64,000 nucleotides of DNA from Prunella strophiata. Lineage: Eukaryota; Chordata; Aves; Passeriformes; Prunellidae. Positions 1-11,300 of the stretch are shown here, one piece after another. Under the pieces are notes generated by a model. That model ran no database searches. It had not been told where the DNA came from and saw only the letters and a program-made list of their open reading frames with translations. The stretch covers positions 11,858,300 to 11,922,299 of the forward strand of contig JAZBQD010000025.1 of the NCBI GenBank assembly GCA_036583965.1, given 5' to 3'. The translations under genes were made by a program, and so were the position numbers. Each line of letters starts with the position of its first letter. Within the stretch, counting starts at the first letter, position 1.

Positions 1-291
1 CCGGGACACCACGTCCTCGATGCGCGCCTCGATCTTGGCGCACTCCTCGGCGCTGAAGAGGCGAAGCTGGCGGATGCCGCTCTTCACTTTCCGAGCTTCC
101 TCCTCCTCCTTCTGCTCCTCGTAGTCGCTGGGATCGGAGCCGGAGTCCTCCTGGTGCCGCCGCTTGCGGTCGTACGGCGGCTCGGGGGGTTCCCGCGGGA
201 GGCCGCCGCCGCCGCCGCCTTTGTGGCCGTCCCGGTAGGGCATCATGGACTTGAGCTTCTCCCGCAGGTCCGTGTAGCCGCTGCCGGCCAT
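1..291 (-). CDS. ALKBH5: ALKBH5 first coding exon (partial, runs off the left edge)
   Basis: ALKBH5 is a nuclear Fe(II)/2-oxoglutarate dioxygenase that removes N6-methyladenosine from RNA. Reading leftward from the ATG at 291-289 gives 97 codons open to position 1. The N-terminus reads [16 protein letters not shown], then a Gly run, a KRRHQEDS stretch and SDYEEQ, followed by [14 protein letters not shown] and the [10 protein letters not shown] motif of vertebrate ALKBH5. The alanine-rich stretch of mammalian ALKBH5 is replaced here by a short Gly run. The catalytic jelly-roll domain lies outside the window. The start is chosen because it matches the family N-terminus and lies in a CpG-rich promoter region. 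The MYO15A - ALKBH5 tandem order agrees with mammalian synteny. Identification is firm. Confidence 0.95.
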   Translation of the reverse strand, partial: MAGSGYTDLREKLKSMMPYRDGHKGGGGGGLPREPPEPPYDRKRRHQEDSGSDPSDYEEQKEEEEARKVKSGIRQLRLFSAEECAKIEARIEDVVSR

Positions 292-1130
292 GGCGCGTCC
301 GCAGCCCCCGCCTCTATCGATCCCGGCGCTGCAGGCGGCGGCGGGCGGCGGCGGGGGACGCGCAGCTGCTGCTCATGGCACCCGCCGCCCTGCCGGGAGA
401 GAGCCCCGCAGGACGGGGAGGTGAGCACGGGGTCCCGGTACCGCGCCAGACCCTCTCCAGCCCCCCCCCACCTCCTTCCTCCTCGGGAGATGGGACCCCG
501 CTCCCGGCGGGCAGAGTTCCCGCTTCTCCCTCCCTCCCGGGGCAGGGGCGGCCCGGCGGACGCCACACTCACGGCTTGGCCCGGGGCGGGCGCGGACAAC
601 GCTGCCGGTGCCGGTGCTCACGCGGCGGCAGGGCCTGGCACATTCCCAGCGGCAGGCCCCGCACGCCCTGCCCGTTCCCGCAGCCGCGGCTCTGCCCATG
701 GCGGGGAACAACCGGAGGAGGTGCGGGGGGTCCCGTGCCGTGCCGGGGGACAGCGGCGGGCGGGGGTCTGGCGCGGCCCTTCCCGCTACGTCACCAGGAG
801 CCGGCCCGACATCCCGGATCGCCGCGGGGCCGCCCCGCCCCGCCGCGCACGCGCCGCCGCCGCCCCCGGCCCCGCCCCTCCCGCGCACGTACGGAGCGGA
901 GCGCGCGACCCGGCCCTGGCCCCGCCCCCCGCGCGCACCCACCGGCGCCGTTAACCGGCAGCGGCGGCCCCGCGCGGCGCTGATTGGCCGGGGGGCGCCG
1001 CGCGCGCCGCGGGCCGGCGGCTGATTGGGCGGTTGGAGCGCGCGCACGCGCGGCGCGCGGCGGGGAGGGCGGGGCGCGGAGGTGGCGGCGGGCGCGCGGC
1101 GCCGGCGCCCTCTGGCGGACGCGACGAGCG
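292..1130 (-). promoter_or_regulatory. ALKBH5: CpG-rich promoter region of ALKBH5
   Basis: This stretch upstream of the ALKBH5 start is very rich in G+C and CpG. It contains two inverted CCAAT boxes (ATTGG at 983-987 and 1024-1028) about 41 bp apart, and a CRE-like TACGTCA at about 786-792. There is no TATA box facing ALKBH5. This is the architecture of a housekeeping CpG-island promoter. Reading frames in it are artefacts of GC richness. The transcription start cannot be placed from sequence alone. Confidence 0.6.
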
Positions 1131-1165
1131 CGACAGGCGGGCGGGAGTGACTGAAGGGGGGGCAC

Positions 1166-1377
1166 GGGGAAACTGAGGCACGGGCGGGATGGAGGGAAAC
1201 TGAGGCACCGGGATGGGGAACGGACACGGAGATCGGTGGGGGAAACTGAGGCACCGGGATGGGGAACGGACACGGAGATCGGTGGGGGAAACTGAGGCAC
1301 CGGGATGGGGAACGGACACGGAGATCGGTGGGGGAAACTGAGGCACCGGGAATAGGAAACACACGGTGATCGATGGG
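1166..1377. repeat. 46-bp minisatellite between ALKBH5 promoter and MYO15A 3' end
   Basis: The motif GGGAAACTGAGGCACCGGGA recurs at an exact 46-bp period: TGAGGCACCG begins at 1201, 1247 and 1293, and a diverged copy at 1339. A half-unit precedes it near 1166. Three near-identical units plus two decayed edges are visible. It lies between the ALKBH5 CpG island and the MYO15A terminal exon. Confidence 0.9.
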
Positions 1378-1605
1378 GAATCAGACACGGGGGGCAGCAT
1401 CCCCCCTGCAGCAGCGAGCGCAGCACAAAACCACGGACACCGAGTCATGCCGGGCTCCCGGGCGTGTATAAAACCCCAGAACAAGAGCGGGTTGGTGACA
1501 GGGGGACAGCGGCCACTGGCCAAGCTGGGGACACCCCGTGGTCATTGCACCCTCTGTCCCCCACACCGGGGGTCCCGGGTGCTGGGGGTCCGGGCCATGG
1601 CGGGC

Positions 1606-4600
1606 TCAGAGCAGGGTGATCTCGCTGGGTGGCAGCGTCAGCCTCTTCTCCCGGGCACCCAGCAGCCTCTCCATGTGTGCGGCCACCACGCGGCACAGCT
1701 CCAGGCCCTGGAGAGGGACACACCGATGGGCAGTGGCTGTGCCACCACTGTGAGAGCCCCAGCAGGGCACCCCCGATGTCCCCGGGTGTCCCCAACCTGC
1801 TCCAGCTGCAGCTGGGTGATGCCCTGGGCCAGGAGGTCTCCCAGTGTGATCTCCACGTAGGGAGAGCTGGATCCGGCCGCGGGGCGCTGCGTCCGCGTGG
1901 ACTGGATCTCACTCAGCGAGAACTTGGCGATGAGTTCCTGGGAGGGGACAGGGGGGTGGTCCCTGAGCCCTGGAAACCCCTCCAAGGGGACAGGGGACCC
2001 CAGTTTGGACAGGGCTTAGAGCAAACTGGTCTAGTTGAAGTATCCCTGCCCACGGCAATGGGGTGGAACTGGATGAGCTTTAAGGTTTGTTCCAACCCGA
2101 GCCATTCCGTGTGCCCCACACCTACGTGGGTCTCCTTGCTGAGGAAGTTGAGGCCGTTCTGGTTGACAGCCAGGATACAGGGTGAAACAATGGCGTTGTT
2201 GCTGCAGCTCTGGATGTAGAAGAAGGACGAGCCAAACATGGGGTAGGCGCTCAGCAGCCCTGCAGGGCAGAGGATGGCAGTCTCAGTGCCCACTGCCACC
2301 CCCATCTGCCCAGTCCCCAGGGTGGCCTGCACCCAGGAGCAGCCAAAGGAAAAAATGGGTGTCCCAAGTGGGGCTTGGAAGCAGCCTGTCCTATCCTGCC
2401 AATCCATCCTGCCCTCCATGTGCAGCACCCTAGGCTCTGTGCAGGGACAAGGGCTGCCTCTCCTAGCAGCACCCCATCCCCATCATCATCACCCTCCAGG
2501 CAGCATCACATCCTCATTAGCACTATGTCCTCATTAGCATTGAATCCTCTCCCTGTGGATGTCACCTCCCCGTCCCCATGGCTGTCCCCTCACCCAGGAA
2601 CTGTGCCCTGGCCTGGTGGGCGCTGAGTGCCTGGGCTTGCTGCACGTGCTGGGTCACCATCTGCAGCCAGGACTGCGGCTTCAGCAGGCGGAAGAGCTGC
2701 GGAGGGACGTAGTCCTGCATCTCCCGCCTGTGGGGAGCCCGAGGTCAGGGCCAGCGCTGGCCAGTGGGTCCCCAATCCCACAGGACCCGTGTTTCCCCCC
2801 TTCCAGGTGCCCTGTCCCCTGCCCTACGCTGTGGGGAGGTGGTGGCGGTCCTTGGCTCGGTGCTGGAGGGCGGCCAGCTTGGCCACGTGCGGGAAGTGCT
2901 GCTCTCCCGGCCTCGCCGGCGGCAGGACGGTGAACAGCCCCTTGAGGTAGTCAGGGAGCACCTGGGGGAGCACAGGGACACGGCTTGGGGACAGGGCACG
3001 CTCTGAGGGACACAGGGAGGTGGCCCTGGGGGAGGCTGCTGGGGTGGCCCGACCTGGTTGTAGTGGACGGTGACGTAGAGCTCGTTGTCGAACTTGAGGG
3101 GCTGGCTCCAGACCACGCGGCGGCACCAGAAGGTGTAGCTAGTGTCCCGGAGCTCTGTCTCAGCAGCCACGTCCAGGACGTATTCCCGGCGGGTCAGTGG
3201 CCTCACACTCTGCCCTGTGCCACCCAGGAGTCTGAGCACGGCCACCACGCCACCCGCAGGGCTGTCCCCTCCTGGCTTGTCCTGTCCCGTCTGTCCCATC
3301 CCTGCCAGCTCCTCACCTCTGTCGGTCACCACGAAGAGGATGTATTCTCCAAAGCCTCTGGATTCTGCAGCCCCATCTCACAGCACAGCTCCTCGATCAC
3401 ATCCAGAGCCACCTGGGCACAGGGACAGGTGGCTGGGACACTGCCACGTCCCCCTGTTGTGCTCTGGGCCACCAACTTGTCCTGCATTGAGGCTCATCCC
3501 AGTGATGACCCTGCTTTTTCCCAGAGGATGAAGTCCCACAGCGAGGACAGCCAAAGTGTGCAGCCCCCCCACATCCACCCCCTCTGGGTGCCCACAGCTG
3601 AGGTGTCACCATAATCTTGGGTGCACTGAGCCTCCTGTCCCCTCTGGCTCACCGAGCACGTCTTGATCTTGAGGTGCCTCTCGATGCCACCGGGCAGGAG
3701 GAAGAGCTGGCGCTTGGCGCTGCGTCCAGCCTGCATGGGAGGACACGTTGGGGTGCAGGGGGCCCTTCACACAGCCAGAACCCACAGGACACCCCAAATC
3801 CTGCAGCTATCCCTAAGGAGCCATCCCACTGGGATCATGCTGCCTCTTGCCCATCCTGCCCACCTGAACCATCATGCCCCCACTCCATGTCCACAGAGCT
3901 CCATCCCCACTGGAGACCCCTGAAGGCTCAGGGTACCCCCAAAGTGGTGAAGAGCAGACCCTGAGAAGGGCTGTGCTCTCTTGGGAAGGTCCCCAAAAAG
4001 GATCAGCTCCGTTCCAGAGTGGTGTCTGAGGGACATCCCAAATCCACAAGGAGAACCTGACCCCATGTGGGTACCCAGAACTTCTGGGGGAGATCTCAAG
4101 CTGACACCAGCCCTGTTCCACCCCACGGGCACCCACGAGCCCCTGGCCTCACCACCATGGCCTTGAGCTCCATGCTGCTGGGGAAGAGGCTGCGGCCACC
4201 AAACTGCAGAGTTTTCCTCAGGTTCTGCTCACAGGCTTTGGCGATGCCTGGCAGGAACAGGGACTGGCATGAAGGATGGGGCTGAGCTGCCATGCTGGCT
4301 CTGTTAGAGCTCCTCTGTGACACCTGGGCTGTCCTTTCCCACCACACACCCAGCACCCTGGGGTGTGCACGGCCCCTACCATGGAAAGGCAGCTCCGGGT
4401 GCCTGCTGGCATCCTGCAGGAAGGCCACGAGGAAGGGCCGCAGCACCTCAGAGCACTTGTAGTAGGCAGCCAGGATGTAGAGCAGCCTCCAGCCCCTCTG
4501 GCAGCTGTCCCTGTGGGAACAGCCAGGGCTGATGCCCTAAGCAGGGCGAGGGTACCCGCAGTGGCACAGCCCTCTGCAAGGATGAGGTCCCCGGGTGTCC

Positions 4601-5370
4601 CCCCAGGCTGGAGCCAGGGTACAAGTGTCCCCGTGCCAGCCTCTGCTGTCCCACATGGGTGTAGGGACTCACGGCTTGGAGCTGGTGTTGTTGGTGATCT
4701 GCTTGATGATCTGGCAGTACACCTCATCCCGCAGGACCTCGTGCTGCGCACACAGCTGGGGGACAGGCACAGCTGCCACCTCTCTGCCACCCCCTGCCCA
4801 GGCCACCCCCAGGACTCACCACCCCAGTGATGGATTTACCTTGAGGATGGTGCAGACGATCTCCAGCTCTGTCTGCCCCCGCAGGGGGTGGTCACCCATG
4901 AACTTCATCACGGCTGGGGACAACAAAGCCACACAGTGACACAGGTCAGCATGTCCCTTCCCCAGGGATGTGCTCTCCTGGGTGGGCACATCCTGGGCAC
5001 ATGGAGCACTGGGACCAGACCTAAATTCCCCTAGGACACCCCCTCTGCCCATCCCAGTCCAGCCCCGCCTTCCTCCAAGGACAGGGCTGGGGATGGCTGA
5101 GGGACAGGGGGACAGGACACTTGTGCCCCTGCCTACCTTGGAAAGCCTCAGCAGCCAGTTTGTTGAGGCCACCATCCACAAATTCAATGAGTGACTCCTG
5201 AATAGGAATCTGGAGCAGGGGGAGAGGGCCAGCTCTGGGACCCTGCTGGGACCTCAAGGGACCTGCAGGTGCCAGCAGGACAAGGGCCCCCCAAAACTCC
5301 ACTTCCCCGTACCTTGGTGAACGTCAGCATCTCCAGCACACTTGGCACCTTCATCCCACGGGAGTCCCTG
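1606..5370 (-). CDS. MYO15A: MYO15A second MyTH4, FERM and PDZ-binding tail
   Basis: MyTH4-2 exons are about 5313-5369 ([12 protein letters not shown]), 5136-5208 ([12 protein letters not shown]), 4841-4916 ([13 protein letters not shown]), about 4674-4757 ([14 protein letters not shown]) and about 4375-4512 ([15 protein letters not shown]). FERM2 exons are about 4152-4248, about 3656-3731 ([18 protein letters not shown]), 3317-3412, about 3055-3208 ([14 protein letters not shown]), 2826-2962 ([10 protein letters not shown]), about 2597-2728, about 2127-2261 ([19 protein letters not shown]), 1797-1937 and 1606-1707. The protein ends LPPSEITLL, the ligand for whirlin's PDZ domain. Exon 3317-3412 is 96 bp where 97 is required, a one-base deletion at about 3351. 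No canonical polyadenylation hexamer is evident just past the stop. Confidence 0.92.
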
Positions 5371-8300
5371 CCAGAGGAACAAGGGAGCAGGTGGGCACAG
5401 GTGTCCCCACCATGGCACGCCCCTGTCCCAGGGCTGGACACTCACGTGGTCCCACGTCGTGCTGCACGGAAATGCCGCTGGGCGAAGGCCAGCATGGGAC
5501 ACGCCGCGGTGACATCCCTGAGCTGCTCATCACCATCTCCCTCCGCAAAGGCGGCACCGCCTGGGGACACCTGCGGAGCGGGGCAGTGGGCACCGGGCAC
5601 GGCCAGCACCGGGGACAGCCCCGGGCCTGCACCCACCTCGGTTTTGCGGTCCAGCTCCCGGGCAGCGGCAGTGGAGGCCACGGCCACGGCCACGGCCTGC
5701 CGAAGCCGCCACTTTGCCCTGCTTGTCCCGGGGCTCCTCCTTCCTCTCCGCCGGCACGTGGACGAAGTCGGGCGCCGCCACCGGCTGCACGTACTCGGCA
5801 GGGAAGAGCCCTGACCTGCCATGGATGGCCCCGAACTTCCACCCTGTGCCAGACAGATGGTGGGGATGGCACCAGGCGGGCAGCCCATGGGGTCACCCCT
5901 AAAATTCTCTGCCTGCTCCCTCCTGCCTCTGCACCCCCAGCCCTTTTCAGGGATCTGGCTGTGGGTTTTGGCTGGAAGCAGCTGTAGTTTGGCATCACTC
6001 AAGAGAAAGGTATAGACCAGGGGGCACAAAGCCTGTAATCTGAGGGACATGGGTGGCACCAGGGTGGGGCCTGCAGGGGAGCATCTCCCTGCATCAGGTC
6101 AGTGCCAAAAAGACCCCAAACCATCCTGCTGAGGGGTGACAGAGACAGGACCCTGCCCCATGTCCCAGACCCAGGGGGGGACACAGCTCAGGGACACACA
6201 CAGGGACAGTGTGGCACCCACCAAAATCCTGGGTGCCTGTCTTCAGCTCCTCCAGGTACATCACCTTCTTGCGGACCACGCAGCCATAGTACTGGTCTGC
6301 AGGGACACCATGGGGACACCATGGGGACGTGAGGTGTCACAGGATGCAAGGCAAGCACACAGCCACCTCCAGGGCAGGGTGCAGCCAGCAGTCTGCTGCC
6401 CCTGTGTCCCTCATCAAAGCATTTTGGCATGGGGGGCTTTGGGGGTCCCTCACCTCTCTCAGGGTGCTCCAGTGACTGCAGGTGGATGATGTCCCCTTTG
6501 TGGAAGCTGAGCTGGCCCTCGCCCTCTGGGCTGTAGTTCCTCACGGCCACCACATACTGGGAGTCCTGGGCACAGGGGGTCTGGCACAGCCCATGCACGT
6601 AGGGACACCCACACCCCACCCAGCACAGGGACTCAAGCACCCACAGCCTCAGGACCATTCCCCCAAGCCTACCCACGGTCCCATTCACAGGGTGCCCTCC
6701 TGTTCACACCCTCCTCTGCCCACCCCAACCTCCCAAACACAGGCACACGGGCAGAGTCTGACCCCCAGGACAAACCCACCCTGGCCCCAGGGCCTCCCCC
6801 CACCTTCCTGAGCTCTGTGATGAAGTGGTCGACCATGACCTTGACCTGGGGGGCTTTGGGGGAGAAGAGGATGAGCTTCTCTCCACGCAGGTTGAACTCC
6901 AGCATGTTCCTGGATGGGGTGGTCACGAAGAGCACGTCGGGGTAGCTGGGGCAGGGCAAGGGGAGGCTGAAACACCCGGAATCTCTGGCACCCACAGCAC
7001 CCTCCCCACCCTGGCCACCCCTACCTGTAGGCCCGCAGCACCCGCAGCTGCTCCCCGGGGACATTGGTGCCCTTCACCACCCGCAGCAGCTTGATGCCAG
7101 TGTGGGACACAGCCAGGATCTGCACACCCGTCCCCACGCTGCCCTGGGGGCCAGGACAGCACCTCAGCCCGGGGCACGGTGACACAGTGCCCCCACCTGA
7201 CCTGGCCACGGCTGGCCCCTCACCGTGGCAGGGAAGAGGCGGGAGAAGTACACCTCACAGCCATCCCGGGCTGCAGCAATGATCTCCCTCTTGACATCCT
7301 CGGTGGCCACGGGGCTGAAGGAGTCCAGCTTGTTTTCTGCTGTGGGGAGGGGGAAATACCTCCTGTGAGCACCCCCTGCCTGGAGAGGACGTGGACAGAG
7401 TTCCCAGAGCAAGCAGGGATGCTCATGCCCTTCCCATGCCTGGCAGGACTGTGTTGCAGAGACAGATGTGTGCCCTGCAAGCAGCTGTCTAAGACCTGAC
7501 ACAACTTGTGATGTGGTGGAACACTAAATTACAGGGGGGTCATTGCTTTTGGGGGAAAAACTACCCAGGGTTAGCAGAGCTAGTCCTGGCTTGGAGATAG
7601 ATACCCAGGAGATGAGGACAGGCACAAGAGTGGCTGGGTGTGAGCCCCCAGGCAGGACACAGGGTTACCAAAGAGGGATTTCAGGCGGAGCCGCTCCTCG
7701 TGGCTGATCCGGATGCAGGTGTCAGACAGCACATCATTGAAGATCTGGGAAAGGGGGTGAGCAGCAGTGGGCTTGTGTGGGGAGGAGCAAAAAGCCCCCA
7801 AGCCCCAGCTTGCAACAGCCCCAGCTCCTCCATGGCAGCTCAGCAGGGGAAGGCAGGGGATGAGTAAATCATCACCCACTGGGGAACACCCCATCCCCCG
7901 GGGGGCTGCGGGGCCAGCTCGGTGCCTCACCTGCCGGAAGATGAGGTCGAGCAGCAGTGGGTTGTTGATGCTGTCCTTGGGGTAGAAAACCTGCCAGGAG
8001 AGAGAGACCAAGGGCTTGGTGTAAACCCCGTTATCCTGGCAGGACCTTGGCACCAACCTGTCCCCAAGTGTCCCCATGTCACCCTGATTTTTTTAAGTTT
8101 TTCTAGAACCTTCTGATGTTTACATTTTTGTACAGAACTTTTTCACACGCTTTATGTAAATAACTTATTGTTTACATTCTTTTATAGAGGATGAACAACT
8201 TGATGGACTGTTAAGTTGTCCAGTGGCATTGAGGAGGTGACACTGTCACCCTCCAATGACACTGGCATTTCAAAGATCTATAAATTAGAGTAAAAAATTA

Positions 8301-11300
8301 ATAAACACCTTCTTTGTCTTGAAAAAACTACTGTCTGCATCATGTTATTTCATGTCCTACAACAACATCCCCACAATCTGTACCTCCTTCCGGATGAATA
8401 TTTTCCAGGGCACGTTGTGGTAGGTGTAGAAATCCTCGCTGCAGCTGCGGTGCAGCTGGGTCTGGACCTGCTGTGCCTCGGACGGGAGCTCCCGTGAGAC
8501 AAAGACTGCAAAGGGACAAAAAGCCTTGCACACCCCAGGGGGAACCACCAACAGCTGCCTCCACCTGGGGAAACGGAGGCACGTGGAGCAGCTCTCTGCC
8601 TGAGCTGGACACAGCAGCTATCCCACCAGGCATCAGCTGTGCCACTGGGAGGGCAGAGTGCCTCGCTCCACCATGGCCCCCCCAGTGCCACAGCTCTGCC
8701 CAGCAATACCTGGGGGCTGTGTGGCTGCAGGACGTCCTGTGGGTGCCCGCAGCTGGTACCTGGCACTTGGCACCGGCTTCACTGCAGCCACCACCTCCTT
8801 GGGCCCCTGCGAGGCACAGAGGGGCTGTGGGCAGTGCCAGTGACACCCCCAGCCTGGATGGGGCACACAGGGGTGGCCACATCCCTACCACTGATGGCAC
8901 CCGGGCTGCTGAGAGCTGCTCCTTCAGGATCTGCATGGCTTCCTCGTGGGGGTCCAGCTTCTTCCCAAAGAGCTTGCTGCAGAGACAGAATCCCACATCA
9001 GCTGAACCCCAGCACCAGCTGCACCCCAGCATTCCCTGTACCTGGCACCACCTGCAGCCCCATCACTCGGGGCACCCCAGCATTCCCTACACCTGGGCAT
9101 TCCCTACACCTGGGCATTCCCTACACCCCAGCACCAGGACCAGGACATGCAGCCCCGGGCAGGAGAAGCCCGAGGCTTGGCTGGGGGCCCTGTGGGTGGT
9201 ACCTGTGGGGCTGGGAGCTGCGCGGGGCGGGCTGGCACTGCCGGATGATGTTGCGGATGTCGTGCGTGGGCCGCGGGAAGTGCTCCGAGTTGAGCCGCGA
9301 GTGCCGCACCGGCTCCCCCTGCCAGCGCCGGCCCGCGGCTGCTGCGGGGCCAAGCACACGGCTCAGGGGCCCTGGCTCAGTGCCACCAGCCCCTGTGGCC
9401 ACCCCGTTCCACCAGCACCCCTTACCGGCCTTCTGGGAGTAGGGCCGGGGCTGGGGGACATGTGCTGGCGTCCCCTCTGTCGCTCTGCCCTGCAAGGGAC
9501 ACGATGCCATCAACACCTGGCACCTCCAGCTGTTCCCATCCCCAAGGGCTGCCCCAGAGAGGTGCCCTGAAGCAGAGAAGGAGCTCGACCCCTCCCAGCC
9601 CTGTGCACTGACCGAGGCTCCGGGTGGCTGGCTGACATCTGCCTGGCGCTGTGGGGACGGGTCTGGCTCTGTGCCTGTGACAGCAAAGAGGAGAGCTCAG
9701 TCAGAGCTGTGGGGCTCTGGGTGCAGGGATGTTTCCCACACCAGGGATCAGACAGGGAAACTGAGGCAGTGTGGGAATGCTCGAGGTGCTCACCCCTTGG
9801 CTGTTGTGTCTCTGCAGCCACGGGAGGCTCGCTCCGGGTGGCATCAGTGCCACTGTTCCCCCCTCCCACGCCACCTCCTCCCTTCAGCCTCTGTGAGAGG
9901 ATGGATGGCTTCTCCAGCTCCTGGGGGACAGGTGTCAGGGCACAGTGGCCAAGCCAGCTGCACCCCAAAATGCCTCGGGCATGGGGACACCCCACTGACC
10001 CCATTGCCATAGGAGAGCACGGGGTCAAAGAGACTGTCCAGGTACCGGTCCAGACCCTTCTGGCTGCGTGGCTCCCCAAATTCCCCATCTGTGAGGGGAC
10101 AAGGCATGAACCACTGGCATGGCAGGGCTTTGTCACAACACTGGGGGACAGGAGCTGGGGGAAACGATGCCCTACCATGGGAGTGATACGCCTCCATGGA
10201 GGGCAGTGTGGGGGCTTTCACAGCTGGGGGAGGAGGCACTTCATCCAAATCAAATCCGTGTCCCAGCACCCTGCAGAGAGGGAGGATGCACTCATCGAGC
10301 ACCCACTGGGTCCCAGGTTTCCCCTCAGGAGCCCATCCAGCCCGGTGCCAGGGTTCCCCCCACCAGCCCCACAGTGGGGCACCCCTCCCTGCCCGGGTAC
10401 CTACGGCCGGCTGTCCCTGCTGTGGCTCTCGGTGCCATCCCAAGCGATGAGGAAGCAGGATTTCTGTCTGGGGAAGCCCCTCAGCAGCTCCAGGTCAGAG
10501 ACAAGGTCCAGGACATAGTCATGTCCAGCCAGCTCAGCCCACTGGGTACCTGCCTTCATAGCCACGGACCAGCCACGCCAGCCCTCTGCCAGCCCTCTGC
10601 CAACAGCCAGACACTGTGGATGGGCACGGGCTCCACAGGGACACCCTGCCCACGAGCTGGGCATTCAGGCTCCCAGATCCTGGGAACACCAAAGACAGCC
10701 CCAGGTGACACCGTGACCCGTGGGGTGGGTGGGTGCCAAGCCAGCACGTACCTGAGCTTCAGGACATCCCCTGCCAGGTCCTCGCCCGTGCTCCAGGAGT
10801 GGATGGGGCAGGAGAATTGGTCACCTGGGGAGGGAGGGACGGACAATGAGCAGCTGCCACCAGTCCCCCTGCCCTGTGAGGGTGGTCACCCTGGCACCGA
10901 CCCCCGCTGCCCGCACCGTTGAAGCAGTGCAGGTCCAGGGCCATGCTGGCCTGCCGCCGGTTCGCCGTCCACTCCAGCAGTGACGGCGGGAAGGCGCGGG
11001 CGGCCGCGGCGCCCAGCTGGGAGCGCGCCATGGCGTGCATCAGCTTGCGCTGGCACACCGGCTTGTAGCCAGCGAAGGCGTAGTCAGACACAAACCTGAG
11101 GGGAAGGGAGGATGCTGCAGGAGGGATGTGGGCAGGATCATGTGTGCCACGTTGGGATAGGGGACCACAGAGGGATTAAGAGCATCCCTGGAGGGATCTC
11201 GGCAGCATCCTGGGCACACATGCCAGGCTGGCCCAAGGCATCTCAAAGGGATCTCAGAGCATCTCTAGTGGGACTTGGCCTGGGTGCATGTGCCAGGCTG

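Noticed and set aside
1465..1475. TATA-like TATAAAA on the plus strand
   Set aside because: It lies in the MYO15A 3' flank with no plus-strand gene downstream.
373..1523. Several long overlapping frames with repeated FPHRSPCPFPIP-type peptides
   Set aside because: They are translations of the 46-bp minisatellite and the CpG island; no splice context or family similarity.
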